From: Trueperaceae bacterium
Lineage (GTDB): Bacteria; Deinococcota; Deinococci; Deinococcales; Trueperaceae
DNA: 64,000 nucleotides
Assembly: GCA_023954415.1 (NCBI GenBank)
Contig: JAMLIB010000005.1
Location: forward strand, 1 to 64,000
Reading direction: 5' to 3'
Of this stretch, positions 45,593 through 62,067 are shown piece after piece. The translations under genes and the position numbers were made by a program. Within the stretch, counting starts at the first letter, position 1, and each line of letters opens with the position of its first letter. The notes under the pieces were generated by a model that ran no database searches, had not been told where the DNA came from, and worked only from the letters and a program-made list of their open reading frames with translations.

Positions 45593-45694
45593 GAGCGCGC
45601 TAAAGCGCTCGAGCGACCGGCACGCGCTTCGCGGCCTGTTCGAGGGTAGCCCAAGGGCGCCCGAGAACGTAGTTCGAGAATAGGAAGGTTTCCC

Positions 45695-46228
45695 ATGGCC
45701 AACCCCAGGAACGTGACTGCGGTCGCCGAGCTGCGCGAGCAACTCGGCGACGCCAAGACGTTCTTCCTGGTGGACTACCAGGGACTCTCCGCTGGCGACC
45801 TCGGTCGGTTGCGCGCTGCTGTGCGCGCCGCCGGCGGGAGGATGCTCGTCGCGAAGAACACCCTCATCAACGTCGTGCTCAAGGAGCAGGGCATCGAGGG
45901 GTTCGAGGCGACGTTGCAAGGACCGACGGCCCTCGTGCTCGTCGGCGACGAGCTCGTGGCGCCCGTCAAGGCGATCACCGAGTTCGCCAAGGCTCACCCC
46001 AAGGAGCTGCCCAAGTCCAAGGGCGGCCGCCTCGAGGGGAGTGCCCTCGGCGAGGACGCGCTCGTCCGCATCGCCAAGCTGCCTTCGAAGCAGCAGATCC
46101 AGAGCCAGTTGGTCGGCGTGCTCATCGCGCCGCTCCAACAGCTCGTCGGAGTGCTCGAAGGTCCGCAGCGGAACCTGGTCACCGTGATGAACAACTACGT
46201 TGACAAGCAGAAAGATGGAGGCAACTAA
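45695..46228 (+). CDS. rplJ: 50S ribosomal protein L10
   Basis: A 177-aa L10 starting [20 protein letters not shown], with [19 protein letters not shown] and [11 protein letters not shown]. It is the base of the L12 stalk and carries the C-terminal helix that binds L12 dimers. It is preceded by an L10 leader, and rplL follows after 1 nt. Confidence 0.96.
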   Translation: MANPRNVTAVAELREQLGDAKTFFLVDYQGLSAGDLGRLRAAVRAAGGRMLVAKNTLINVVLKEQGIEGFEATLQGPTALVLVGDELVAPVKAITEFAKAHPKELPKSKGGRLEGSALGEDALVRIAKLPSKQQIQSQLVGVLIAPLQQLVGVLEGPQRNLVTVMNNYVDKQKDGGN

Positions 46229-46229
46229 G

Positions 46230-46616
46230 ATGGCTTTCGACAAGCAAGCAGTGATCGATCAGCTCAGCGGCCTTACGGTCCTCGAGCTCGTGGAACTCGT
46301 GGACGGCCTCAAGGAGAAGTGGGGCGTCGAAGCCGCCGCCGCCATGCCCATGGGCATGATGATGGCCGGCCCGGCTGGCGGCGACCTGGCGCCCGTCGAG
46401 GAGCAGACCGAGTTCACGGTCAGCATCAAGGCGACGAGCGGCGACAAGAAGCTCAGCGTCATCAAGGAAGTGCGTGCCATCACGAGCCTCGGCCTCAAGG
46501 AGGCCAAGGACCTCGTGGAGGCGGGCGGCGTCGTCAAGGAGTCCGCTACCAAGGACGAAGCCGCGGACATCAAGGCCAAGCTCGAAGCCGCGGGCGCCCA
46601 AGTCGAGGTCAAGTAA
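46230..46616 (+). CDS. rplL: 50S ribosomal protein L7/L12
   Basis: A 128-aa L12 with the N-terminal dimer domain, a hinge rich in Ala/Met/Gly (about 35-52), and a C-terminal factor-binding domain ([20 protein letters not shown]). It recruits translational GTPases, including EF-Tu encoded upstream. The ATG at 46230 has GGAGG at 46217-46221; an in-frame ATG at 46215 is less likely. Confidence 0.96.
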   Translation: MAFDKQAVIDQLSGLTVLELVELVDGLKEKWGVEAAAAMPMGMMMAGPAGGDLAPVEEQTEFTVSIKATSGDKKLSVIKEVRAITSLGLKEAKDLVEAGGVVKESATKDEAADIKAKLEAAGAQVEVK

Positions 46617-46619
46617 GGG

Positions 46620-46654
46620 CCTGGTCTCCCGGGCTCCGGCTCCGGGAGACCAGG
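46620..46654 (+). terminator. 13-bp hairpin after rplL
   Basis: Arms 46620-46632 and 46642-46654 are perfectly complementary with a 9-nt loop and no T-tract. It probably acts as a partial terminator or attenuator that sets the ratio of L12 to RNA polymerase, as known between rplL and rpoB in E. coli. Confidence 0.6.
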
Positions 46655-47083
46655 TCGCTGCAGTTGCCAGGATGCCAGCAAGAAGCGGTCCGTGATCCGG
46701 CCGCGCCCGAGGGTGACGCGCGTTCCCAAGCGCGCGTCACCGAGCGGGCCAAGCGAGGAAGCCGTCGCGCGGGTCACAAGCGCACGCGAGAACGCCTGCT
46801 ACAGTGCGAGGTCGCCGGGAGGCAATGAGCTTGACCAGCGGGGAAATATCTTGATCGACCAACGCAGGAAGGAGCGGCCCGCCCGAACCGGCGGCGCCGC
46901 GGTATCTTGTCATGCTCTCGCCGCCGCTCGCACCAGACGGGTGCGGGGTCTGGGGGGCCTGAAGCGCATATTACCCACATTCGGACCAGAACGGGCAACG
47001 CCCGGGTCGTCGGTCGAGCGCGAGACGCGCGCCGGCCGGGCCACCCAGGCGTCGCCACGCGAGACCCCGCTTCTAGCGAAGGG
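46655..47083 (+). other. Long rplL-rpoB spacer with a second hairpin
   Basis: No gene is seen in these 429 nt. An 11-bp inverted repeat (46712-46722 with 46731-46741) resembles another terminator. TACAGT at 46800-46805 is a possible -10 box for rpoBC, but I find no convincing -35. The N-terminal reading of rpoB can be extended back to 46907 but has no homology there. Confidence 0.45.
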
Positions 47084-55128
<8,045 letters not shown>

Positions 55129-55204
55129 GCGAGCCGAAGACCCCGCGCGCTGGAGCCGACCGGAAGGTCGGGCGCTAGCGCCGCCGACGGCCCCGCACGA
55201 CCGG

Positions 55205-55237
55205 CTGCCCGCCCCCACGATCGTTGGGGGCGGGCAG
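55205..55237 (+). terminator. Terminator hairpin after rpoC
   Basis: A 13-bp perfect stem (55205-55217 with 55225-55237) follows rpoC by 77 nt. Only a weak T-rich stretch comes after it. Confidence 0.7.
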
Positions 55238-55357
55238 CTCCCGTTTCGGCCGTGCTTCGTCCGTAGTCGCGGCGTGCGAGTCCGCCCGACCGGCGGCCTC
55301 ACGAGGGCCCCTGCCGCATCGGCGCCGTCGGCCCGTCCTTGCCCGCGCGGCGACTGC

Positions 55358-55363
55358 TAGGCT
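55358..55363 (+). promoter_or_regulatory. -10 box (TAGGCT) of an RNase H-fold gene
   Basis: TAGGCT ends 10 nt before the GTG at 55374 and no ribosome site is visible. Confidence 0.4.
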
Positions 55364-55373
55364 GTCGCTTAGG

Positions 55374-55751
55374 GTGCTCGTCGCTTTCGATCCCGGTAGG
55401 AACCTCGGTGTCGCCTTCGTCTCGGAGACGGGCGAGCTGCTGCGGCACGAGGTCGTCTCGCTAGGCGACCTCGAGCGGCTCGAGCTCCCACACGCGGTCA
55501 CCGTGCTCGTCGGCGACGGCACGGGCAGCGCAGCCGTCGTGGCCGCCCTGCGCGGGCGCGGCCTCGAGCCCGTCCTCGTGCCCGAGGAAGGCACGACGCT
55601 GGAGGCGAGGGCCCTCTACTTCGCCGACCATCCGCCCAAGGGGTTGGGGCGGCTCGTGCCGCCCGGCCTGCGCAGCGCGCCCGTGGCGATAGACGACTAC
55701 GCCGCCTACGCGGTGGCCCTGCGGTGGCTCGCCGAGCGTGGGGCGGGGTAG
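55374..55751 (+). CDS. RNase H-fold (RuvC/YqgF-like) protein
   Basis: A 125-aa protein starting VLVAFDPGRNLGVAFVSETG, where the aspartate in FDPG is the first metal ligand expected for RuvC/YqgF-like nucleases; further acidic residues lie near 51 and 111. It is shorter than YqgF and no exact family name can be given. Upstream residues up to 55224 are low-complexity and are excluded; the start is supported by TAGGCT. It is convergent with carD. Confidence 0.65.
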   Translation: MLVAFDPGRNLGVAFVSETGELLRHEVVSLGDLERLELPHAVTVLVGDGTGSAAVVAALRGRGLEPVLVPEEGTTLEARALYFADHPPKGLGRLVPPGLRSAPVAIDDYAAYAVALRWLAERGAG

Positions 55752-55760
55752 GAAGCAGCA

Positions 55761-55790
55761 GGGGCGCCGCCTGCTTGAAGGCGGCGCCCC
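55761..55790. terminator. 11-bp hairpin between convergent genes
   Basis: GGGGCGCCGCC (55761-55771) pairs with GGCGGCGCCCC (55780-55790), between the RNase H-fold gene and carD. Confidence 0.6.
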
Positions 55791-55839
55791 GAGAGAGGGT
55801 GCGAGAGGGTGGGGGCGCCCCAGGGGGCGTCTCAGCGGC

Positions 55840-56346
55840 TCAGTTGAGCTCGTCTTCCTCGCCGGCGTCCATGAGGACGCGCGCTTCTTGTTGGGTGATG
55901 CCGAGGACCGCGCTGATCTCGCCGGCCAGGAGCCTGAGGGCCCGCCGGTAGGCTTGGCGGTCGAGGTCGGGCAGGCCGCGCTCGAGGTCCCAGCGGCGGA
56001 GCTCGCTAGCCAGGGTGGCGATCTGGTATGGGTCGCCGGTCGTGAGGAGATCGGTCACCTTACGATGGCGGGCCGCCCACTGCTTGGGGAGCGTGATGCG
56101 GCCGTTCTGTAGCCGCTCGAGGACGCTCTGGACCTCGTCCTTGGTGAGCGCCGCGCGCAGCCCGGCGCCTTGCGGCGCAGCTACGGGGACGTAGGCTCGA
56201 GACGTTCCGTTGGGGAACTCGACCTGGTAATACTTCTGGTTCGCGCCGCCCACGGCGCGCTCGGTCGTGCCGGCTACGATGCCGACGCCGTAAGGCGGGA
56301 GGACGACCTGGTCACCCATCTTGAACGTCTTGCCCTGGTCCTTCAA
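55840..56346 (-). CDS. carD: CarD/CdnL-family RNA polymerase-binding regulator
   Basis: CarD binds the beta subunit and stabilises open promoter complexes. The 168-aa product aligns with Thermus CarD over its full length: MGDQVVLPPYGVGIVAGTTE near the start, then FPNGTSRAYVPV, LPKQWAARHRK, RRWDLERGLPDLDRQAYRRA and the final EDELN. A TTG at 56346 with AGGGAG 7 nt upstream is chosen because it gives the Thermus length of about 164; a TTG at 56535 would add 63 non-homologous residues. The leader is about 190 nt long. Confidence 0.88.
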   Translation of the reverse strand: MKDQGKTFKMGDQVVLPPYGVGIVAGTTERAVGGANQKYYQVEFPNGTSRAYVPVAAPQGAGLRAALTKDEVQSVLERLQNGRITLPKQWAARHRKVTDLLTTGDPYQIATLASELRRWDLERGLPDLDRQAYRRALRLLAGEISAVLGITQQEARVLMDAGEEDELN

Positions 56347-56449
56347 AGCGTTGCTCCCTTCGCGAAACACACCTGGTACCCGTACCCTGCCATCGACCTC
56401 GCTTGGGACGGCCATGACGAGGCGCGCCCCAAACGGACGAACGCACCCG

Positions 56450-56539
56450 TCAAGAACCGGCGCGCTGGCAAGTTGGCGAAGCTGTTGGTTTCCTGGCTTG
56501 TGGTCCGTAGATTTCGCAGCTTCCACCGTACCCAAGCAC
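56450..56539 (-). CDS. Candidate 29-aa leaderless upstream ORF of carD
   Basis: The GTG at 56539 lies 7 nt after a TACCAT -10 box. The ORF begins MLGYGGSCEIYGPQARKPTA and stops 103 nt before the carD start. An overlapping 67-aa frame (56343-56546) instead ends in a TTGA overlap with the carD start. Either could couple translation to carD. No homology is claimed. Confidence 0.3.
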   Translation of the reverse strand: MLGYGGSCEIYGPQARKPTASPTCQRAGS

Positions 56540-56546
56540 GGGTCAT

Positions 56547-56552
56547 ATGGTA
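56547..56552 (-). promoter_or_regulatory. -10 box of the carD transcript (TACCAT)
   Basis: TACCAT on the minus strand predicts a transcription start near 56540, giving carD a leader of about 190 nt. Confidence 0.4.
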
Positions 56553-56679
56553 GCAGAAATCGTGGGAAAATGCACTAAGTCCAGCTACGGTGACCCGGCT
56601 CCCGCAGACGCGCGTCCCGGCCTCGAGGTGGTGTTCGGGAGGCCTTACTCTCGTGTCGGTCGGCTTGGCGCACGCTCGG

Positions 56680-57672
56680 TCAGGCTGCGGCCCTGGGCGT
56701 GAAGCGCACGGTCAGGACCATGCCGCAGAGGACCGCGGCCACGCCCAGGAGCGTGGCGGTGCCGGGCCGCTCCCCGAAGAGCAGGTACGCGAGGACGCCC
56801 GAGGCGAGAGGCTCCAGCAGCAGTGCCGTGGCGAGCGCCGTGGTGTCGAAGTACTTGGCGACGTAGTTGATCCCCGTGTGGCCTATCACCTGCGGCACGA
56901 GGGCGAGGAGGGCGACGAACAGGTAGGTAGCCTGCGGGTAGCCGAGGTAGGGCGCGCCCGTCAACCAGGGTAGTGGCGCCAGGCAGACGGCCGCGACGGC
57001 GTAAGCGCTCCCGGCGTACGCCTGGAGGCTGACGCCCCGCGCCTGCACGTAGCGCCCCAGCAGCAAGTACCCGCCCGCCCCGGCGGCGCCCACCACCGCG
57101 AGGAGGTCGCCGAGCAGCGGCCTGCTCCCACCGAGCATGTCGCCGTAGCCGATGATGGCGGCGCCGGCCACGGACAGAAGCACACCGCCGAGCTGGCGTG
57201 CCGCCGGCGGTCGTGCCAGGAAGAGCCAGGCGAAGAGCGCCACCCACAGCGGGCTCGTCGAGACGAGTGCGCCGCTTGCCGCCACCGTCGTGTACGAGAG
57301 CGACGAGATCCACGCCGCGAAGTGCACGGCCAGGAGCGCTCCGGCGAGGGTGGTGGCACGCCAGGCGCGCGCGTCGAGCGGCGTCCGCCTCAGGCCGGCC
57401 GCGGTCACGGGCGCCATGATCACCGTGGCGATGAGCATCCGGTAGAAGGCGACGACGACACCGGGCGCGTCGGCCCACCTGATGAAGATGGCGGCGAAGC
57501 TGACCGCCGTCAAGGCGACGCCGAGCACCGTCCATACGGTGCCGCGCCGAGGAGGGCCAACCGCGGTCGCGCGCTCGGGCTCCGCGCTCCTGGAAGGCAT
57601 GCCGGCGGGCTCGACGGCAGGGCGTTCCGCGGCGGTCCCGCGCTCCGCGCTCCCGCCGCGGACGGGCCTCAC
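56680..57672 (-). CDS. EamA/DMT-family metabolite exporter
   Basis: A 330-aa drug/metabolite transporter with ten predicted helices in two EamA repeats. The first repeat includes RMLIATVIMAPVTAAGLRRT, and the second PQVIGHTGINYVAKYFDTTA and LEPLASGVLAYLLFGERPG. The N-terminal 45 residues are Arg/Pro-rich and cytoplasmic. The substrate is unknown. It is the last gene of the DUF2207-ABC ATPase-DUF423-EamA minus-strand group, 7 nt after DUF423. Confidence 0.83.
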   Translation of the reverse strand: MRPVRGGSAERGTAAERPAVEPAGMPSRSAEPERATAVGPPRRGTVWTVLGVALTAVSFAAIFIRWADAPGVVVAFYRMLIATVIMAPVTAAGLRRTPLDARAWRATTLAGALLAVHFAAWISSLSYTTVAASGALVSTSPLWVALFAWLFLARPPAARQLGGVLLSVAGAAIIGYGDMLGGSRPLLGDLLAVVGAAGAGGYLLLGRYVQARGVSLQAYAGSAYAVAAVCLAPLPWLTGAPYLGYPQATYLFVALLALVPQVIGHTGINYVAKYFDTTALATALLLEPLASGVLAYLLFGERPGTATLLGVAAVLCGMVLTVRFTPRAAA

Positions 57673-57679
57673 GCTCCCC

Positions 57680-58123
57680 TCAGGCGCCCTTACGCGCCAG
57701 CTGGAAGACCGCCACCGCCCAGCCGGCGATGAGGAGCACGCCGCCTACCGGCGCCACGGCGCCGAACCAGCTCGGCGCGCCGGCGACGAGCGCGTAGAGC
57801 GCCCCGGAGAAGACGAGCGTCCCGGCGATGAGCAGGGGTCCGGAACGCGCGGCGAGCCGCCCCGTGGGCGCGATGGCGGCAAGGGCGAGGAGGCCGAGGC
57901 CCTGGTAGACCTGGTAGCGCACGGCCGTCTCGAACGTCTCGAGGCGCGCCTCGGCCACGAGCCCGCTCAACGTGTGGGCTCCGAAGGCGCCGAGCGCCAC
58001 GCCGAGGCCGACGAACGCCGCGCCCCAGACGGCTGCCGTCCGCGCCGCGCCGCCGACCGTCCGGGGCGCCGCGCCCGTGCCGCTAGCGTCCGGAGTCCGA
58101 GCCCCGCGCTCCACGCCGCTCAC
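57680..58123 (-). CDS. DUF423-family small membrane protein
   Basis: A 147-aa protein with four helices and the family segments LGVALGAFGAHTLSG, FETAVRYQVYQGLGLLALA and APVGGVLLIAGWA. Its role is unknown. The first 28 residues are a polar extension beyond the usual start, so a later start is possible. The GTG at 58123 overlaps the stop of the ABC ATPase gene (GTGA). Confidence 0.82.
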   Translation of the reverse strand: MSGVERGARTPDASGTGAAPRTVGGAARTAAVWGAAFVGLGVALGAFGAHTLSGLVAEARLETFETAVRYQVYQGLGLLALAAIAPTGRLAARSGPLLIAGTLVFSGALYALVAGAPSWFGAVAPVGGVLLIAGWAVAVFQLARKGA

Positions 58124-58818
58124 GCCGCGCCCCGGGTGGCGAGCACGGCGCCGCGCGCGAGCGTGACGTGGCCGTCCAGCAGCTCCAGGACGGCGTCGGC
58201 GCTCTCGGCGACGCCGAGGTCGTGCGTGACGACGATGACGGTCCGGCCTTCGCTCGCTACTTCCCGCAGTGCGCCGAGCACGACCTGGCCGCTGCGGCTG
58301 TCGAGGTTGCCGGTCGGCTCGTCGGCGAAGACGACATCGGGGTCGTTGGCCAGCGCGCGGGCCAGGCTGACGCGCTGGCGCTCCCCGCCGGAGAGGCGCG
58401 CCGGCACGTGGTCGGCGCGCTGGCGCAGCCCGAACCGCTCCAACAGCGCGAGGGCCCGCGCCCTTCGCTCGGACGCCGCGACGCCGGCGAGCCCCATCGG
58501 GAAGGCGACGTTCTGCCAGGCGTTGAGGACGGTGATGAGGTTGAAGGACTGGAACACGAACCCGAACCGCGTGAGGCGCAGCTTGGAGCGTTCGCGCTCC
58601 GTCATGGCGCCGAGCGAGGTGTCGCCGAGGTAGACGGCGCCCGACGTCGGCAGGTCGAAGCCCGCCAGCAGGTTGAGGAGGGTCGACTTGCCGGAGCCGG
58701 AAGGGCCGACGATGGCGGTCAGCCTGCCCCGCTCGAAGGTGGCGTTCAGGCCGGTGAGGGCGGGCACGACGCCGGCGGGCGTCCGGTAGAGCTTCGTTAG
58801 ATCGGTCGTACGCAGCAC
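58120..58818 (-). CDS. MacB/LolD-type ABC transporter ATP-binding protein
   Basis: A 232-aa ABC ATPase with Walker A GPSGSGKSTLLN near residue 37, Q-loop region FGFVFQSFNLI, signature LSGGERQRVSLARAL and Walker B VVFADEPTGN. It belongs to the mechanotransmission class used for lipoprotein sorting or efflux. Its likely permease partner is at 60826-62067, separated by the DUF2207 gene. The GTG start lies 6 nt after TAGCAT, indicating a leaderless message of its own. Confidence 0.87.
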   Translation of the reverse strand: MLRTTDLTKLYRTPAGVVPALTGLNATFERGRLTAIVGPSGSGKSTLLNLLAGFDLPTSGAVYLGDTSLGAMTERERSKLRLTRFGFVFQSFNLITVLNAWQNVAFPMGLAGVAASERRARALALLERFGLRQRADHVPARLSGGERQRVSLARALANDPDVVFADEPTGNLDSRSGQVVLGALREVASEGRTVIVVTHDLGVAESADAVLELLDGHVTLARGAVLATRGAA

Positions 58819-58824
58819 CCGACC

Positions 58825-58830
58825 ATGCTA
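58825..58830 (-). promoter_or_regulatory. -10 box of leaderless ABC ATPase gene (TAGCAT)
   Basis: TAGCAT on the minus strand ends 6 nt before the GTG at 58818. Confidence 0.5.
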
Positions 58831-58864
58831 CCCGGGCCGGGCACCACCGGTCCCGCGGGGGCGC

Positions 58865-60658
58865 TCACCGCCCGCCCGAAGAGCCGCCCCCGCCCCCGCC
58901 CCCACCGCCGCTCGACGATCCACCCGACGACGCCGAGGCGGAGGCCGAGTTGAGGGCGCTCGAGAGGGTGGAGACGGAGCGCGAGAACGAGGAGAAGCTC
59001 GCCAGGCTGGACGTGTTCCCGGCCGACATCCACGCCGCGCTCCTGATGAGCGTGCCCTCGTCGACGCCTGCCAGCGGCGCAGCGCGTCCCAGGGTCTTCA
59101 GGTACTTGTCGGCAACGCCGAGCGCGGCCGCGTAGCAGTAGTAGACGTCCCAGAGCCTGAAGAAGTCGAGCGGCGCGTCCTTCATGCGGGTGTAGTCGGT
59201 CAGGGTGCGCTTGAAGCCTTGCCAGCCGTACACCTCCTCCGCGACCTCCGGACGCCATGAGGGGATGGCTGCGCCCGCGACGATGGCCCCGACGAACTGG
59301 GCGACCGTCGCGGCGATAGCGATGCCGCGCGGCGCGCCCTGGAAGAGGAAGACGAGCGCCAGCGTCGCCAGCGCCGAGATGGCGAGCCGCCCCGCCCACT
59401 TCGCCGCCGCCTTGCGGCTCTCCGGCTCGGTGAGCGGCCCGCCGCGCTGCGCCTCCAACCACTTACGCACCCCAGGCGCCCATCTGGCGAGGAACGTCGA
59501 GGCGCTGCGCTGCGAGTACGCCTTCAGCTCGGAGGAGCTGAGCCGGTTGGGCGCCCCCGGAAGCGCGGCCTTCTTGAGGTAGCCCAGGACCTCGTCCTCG
59601 AAAGGCAGGAGCGGCGCGGTCGGCTTGCCGAGGTTCAGTTGGATGGCGAAGTCGCTCTGCTTCTTGCCGTCGGGGGTGAACTCTCCGTAGCCGCGCCGCA
59701 TCAGGTCCATGATCGTCGCGTGGAACGCCGGCCCCATGGCGGCGGTCGCACCGTTCTGCTGCAGGATGGAGGTCACGGCGGCGGGCGGCAGGCCGGACGG
59801 CGGCTCGAAGGGGTACTTCATCGTCTCGATGCGCGGTTCGCGGCCGTACCGCCGGTAGGCGCCGAACGCCCCCGAACCCGTGAGCAGCAGCAGGCCGAAC
59901 GGCACGAGCGACCACCAGTTGGAGCGCCGCAACTGCATGAGGGTCTGGACCCCGGCGACCTTCGCCTCGTCCCGGAGGAACTCCTCCATGCCGTCTTGCG
60001 CGCCCTTCTGCGTGAAGAGGGCCGGGTCCATGAGGTAGCGGATCTCGACGCCGTCGCCGTCGGGGATACGGTCGAACGCCACGCGCAAGGTGCCGCGGTC
60101 CTCGCTCAACGTCACGGTCGGCAGCTCCTGGTTGCCGAAACGGTGGACGTAGGCGTCGTAAGGCGCGCTCATCGGCCCCGGCGCGCGCACCGTCAGCGTG
60201 TAACCGCGCACGGACGGGTGCTCCTGCTCGAGGATCTGCCAGTACCACTGCACCACGTCGCGCCGTACGTCGAGGACGCCGCTCAGGCGGTAGACGAAGC
60301 GCACCCGGCGCTCCTTCACCCTGACGTCGTTATGCACGACGACCTCCGTGCCCCCAGCGCACGATTGGGAGTACGCGTACGCGCTAGGCCCCGGGCCGAG
60401 TGCCCCCGAGCCGTCCAGCAGGCTCAACGACTGCCCGCCGGTCAACTCGACGCAGATGAAGGCCTCGCCGAAGTCCCCGCTCGTCGAGAGCGTCCTCGTG
60501 TCGTCGACGACCACGCCGCCGTCCGCCTCGATGGTGACGACCTGCACGACGTCGCTCCAGGTGTACGACTGCGCGAGGCCGAAGCCCGCCAAGGCGAGGG
60601 CAAGCAAGGATGAGAGGTAGAGAGCCGAGGAACGGCTGCGGGGCCTATCGCTGGACAT
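58865..60658 (-). CDS. DUF2207-family membrane protein
   Basis: A 597-aa protein with a signal-like helix (about 13-28), an extracytoplasmic beta-rich domain (about 30-245), membrane helices near 252-270 and 425-465, a cytoplasmic stretch between them, and a C-terminal Ser tract then nine consecutive glycines. This architecture is typical of DUF2207, whose role is unknown. TAACAT lies 6 nt before the ATG. It separates an ABC permease gene from the matching ATPase gene. Confidence 0.8.
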   Translation of the reverse strand: MSSDRPRSRSSALYLSSLLALALAGFGLAQSYTWSDVVQVVTIEADGGVVVDDTRTLSTSGDFGEAFICVELTGGQSLSLLDGSGALGPGPSAYAYSQSCAGGTEVVVHNDVRVKERRVRFVYRLSGVLDVRRDVVQWYWQILEQEHPSVRGYTLTVRAPGPMSAPYDAYVHRFGNQELPTVTLSEDRGTLRVAFDRIPDGDGVEIRYLMDPALFTQKGAQDGMEEFLRDEAKVAGVQTLMQLRRSNWWSLVPFGLLLLTGSGAFGAYRRYGREPRIETMKYPFEPPSGLPPAAVTSILQQNGATAAMGPAFHATIMDLMRRGYGEFTPDGKKQSDFAIQLNLGKPTAPLLPFEDEVLGYLKKAALPGAPNRLSSSELKAYSQRSASTFLARWAPGVRKWLEAQRGGPLTEPESRKAAAKWAGRLAISALATLALVFLFQGAPRGIAIAATVAQFVGAIVAGAAIPSWRPEVAEEVYGWQGFKRTLTDYTRMKDAPLDFFRLWDVYYCYAAALGVADKYLKTLGRAAPLAGVDEGTLIRSAAWMSAGNTSSLASFSSFSRSVSTLSSALNSASASASSGGSSSGGGGGGGGGSSGGR

Positions 60659-60664
60659 GGAAGG

Positions 60665-60670
60665 ATGTTA
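60665..60670 (-). promoter_or_regulatory. -10 box of leaderless DUF2207 gene (TAACAT)
   Basis: TAACAT on the minus strand ends 6 nt before the ATG at 60658. Confidence 0.5.
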
Positions 60671-60825
60671 GGCCACGGTGGCACCCTGGTGGGTCGCAAG
60701 TGAGGAAGTTCGCGCGCAGCCGCGTTGGGGACGGGCTCAAGACGGCCGCGGGGTGGGGCCGCCCGCCCACGGCGTCACCGGACCGTCCGCGGGAGCTGCG
60801 CCGCCAACGCGGGTGGCGGGGGAGG

Positions 60826-62067
60826 TCACTCCCGAGCGAGCGCGGCCGCGATAGGGATGCGCGCCGCGCGCCCGGCCGGCAGAAGACCCGACACCAGGCC
60901 CATCACCATCGCCACCAGCACGGCGAAGGCGGCGAGGCGAGGCGTGACGAGGGCCACCTCGAGGCCGAGCTGATCGAGCGCTACGCGGTTCACGAAGTAG
61001 ACGCCCACCCACCCGACGAGTATCCCGCCCGCCGCGCCCGCGAGCGCGAGGAGCAGCGACTCGGAGAGCACGACCCCGAAGAGGAAGCGGGGACGTGCAC
61101 CGACGGCGCGGATGACGCCGAACTCGCGCGTGCGCTCGAACACGCTCATCATGACGGTGTTGGCCACGGCGATGGCGCCGACGATGAGGGCGATGGCGCT
61201 GATGCCGAGGCGCACGAAGTCTGAGACGCGCAGGCTGGTGCTCACCTGGTCGAAGATCTCGGAGCGCGTCTGGGCGCCGAGCTCCGGGTAGGCGGCCTGG
61301 ATCCGGGTCGCGACCTCGTCGGCGCGCTCCGGACGCACGCTCGTGACGGCGAGCAGGCTGTAGCGGTCCGCGACACCGAGGGCGGCCTGCAGGGTGGTGA
61401 GCGGCACGACTATGACGTTGTCGACGAGGCTGCCGGTGGCGCCGAGCACGCCGACGACCTCGAGGCTCGTGGCGGGGTTGAGGCGCAGCGTCGAACCCAG
61501 CTCGATGCGGTTACGTTCCGCCACCGTGGCTCCGATGACGGCGACGCCTCGCCCCTCGTCATCCACGCCGAGCACCCGGCCCTCCTCGGCCACGGCGCCG
61601 GTGAACAGGTCGGCGAGCGGCGTGGCGGCGGGGAGGCCTTCGAAGACGAACGACTGGCTCGGCGCGAGACCGCCGCGCAAGTACAGGAGGACGGGCACGA
61701 CCTCCCGGATCCCCAGCCCGTCGGCCTGCGCGAGCAGCTCTTCGAGGTACGCGGCGGGCAGGTCGGGCGTGGTCGGGAAGAAGTCGCCGCTGCCGGAGCC
61801 GTACGTCACCTGGATGTCGGGGCCGAGGTTGGCGAGCTGGTCGGCGAACACCCGCCTGATGCCCTCGCCGAGCGACAGGAAGACGATGGCGCCCGCCACG
61901 GCCACGGTGATGCCGAGGGCGGTGAGGGCGGAACGCAGCGGTCGTTGGCGCAGCGAGGCGGACGCCAACGACCACGTGAACTGGGGGGCGGTGTTCATGC
62001 TTCTGGCCGACGGGGTCTGCTGGGAGGTCGAGCCTGGCCTCGGGTCCGAGGCGGCGGCCCGGCTCAC
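60826..62067 (-). CDS. MacB/FtsX-family ABC transporter permease
   Basis: A 413-aa permease with an N-terminal helix ([20 protein letters not shown]), a large periplasmic MacB-type domain (about 70-280), and three C-terminal helices. The segment [20 protein letters not shown], typical of FtsX/MacB permeases, couples to the ATPase. The GTG at 62067 overlaps the rodZ stop codon (GTGA); an ATG at 61998 gives a more usual N-terminus and is a real alternative. It probably works with the ATPase at 58120-58818 in lipoprotein or lipid export. Confidence 0.85.
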   Translation of the reverse strand: MSRAAASDPRPGSTSQQTPSARSMNTAPQFTWSLASASLRQRPLRSALTALGITVAVAGAIVFLSLGEGIRRVFADQLANLGPDIQVTYGSGSGDFFPTTPDLPAAYLEELLAQADGLGIREVVPVLLYLRGGLAPSQSFVFEGLPAATPLADLFTGAVAEEGRVLGVDDEGRGVAVIGATVAERNRIELGSTLRLNPATSLEVVGVLGATGSLVDNVIVVPLTTLQAALGVADRYSLLAVTSVRPERADEVATRIQAAYPELGAQTRSEIFDQVSTSLRVSDFVRLGISAIALIVGAIAVANTVMMSVFERTREFGVIRAVGARPRFLFGVVLSESLLLALAGAAGGILVGWVGVYFVNRVALDQLGLEVALVTPRLAAFAVLVAMVMGLVSGLLPAGRAARIPIAAALARE

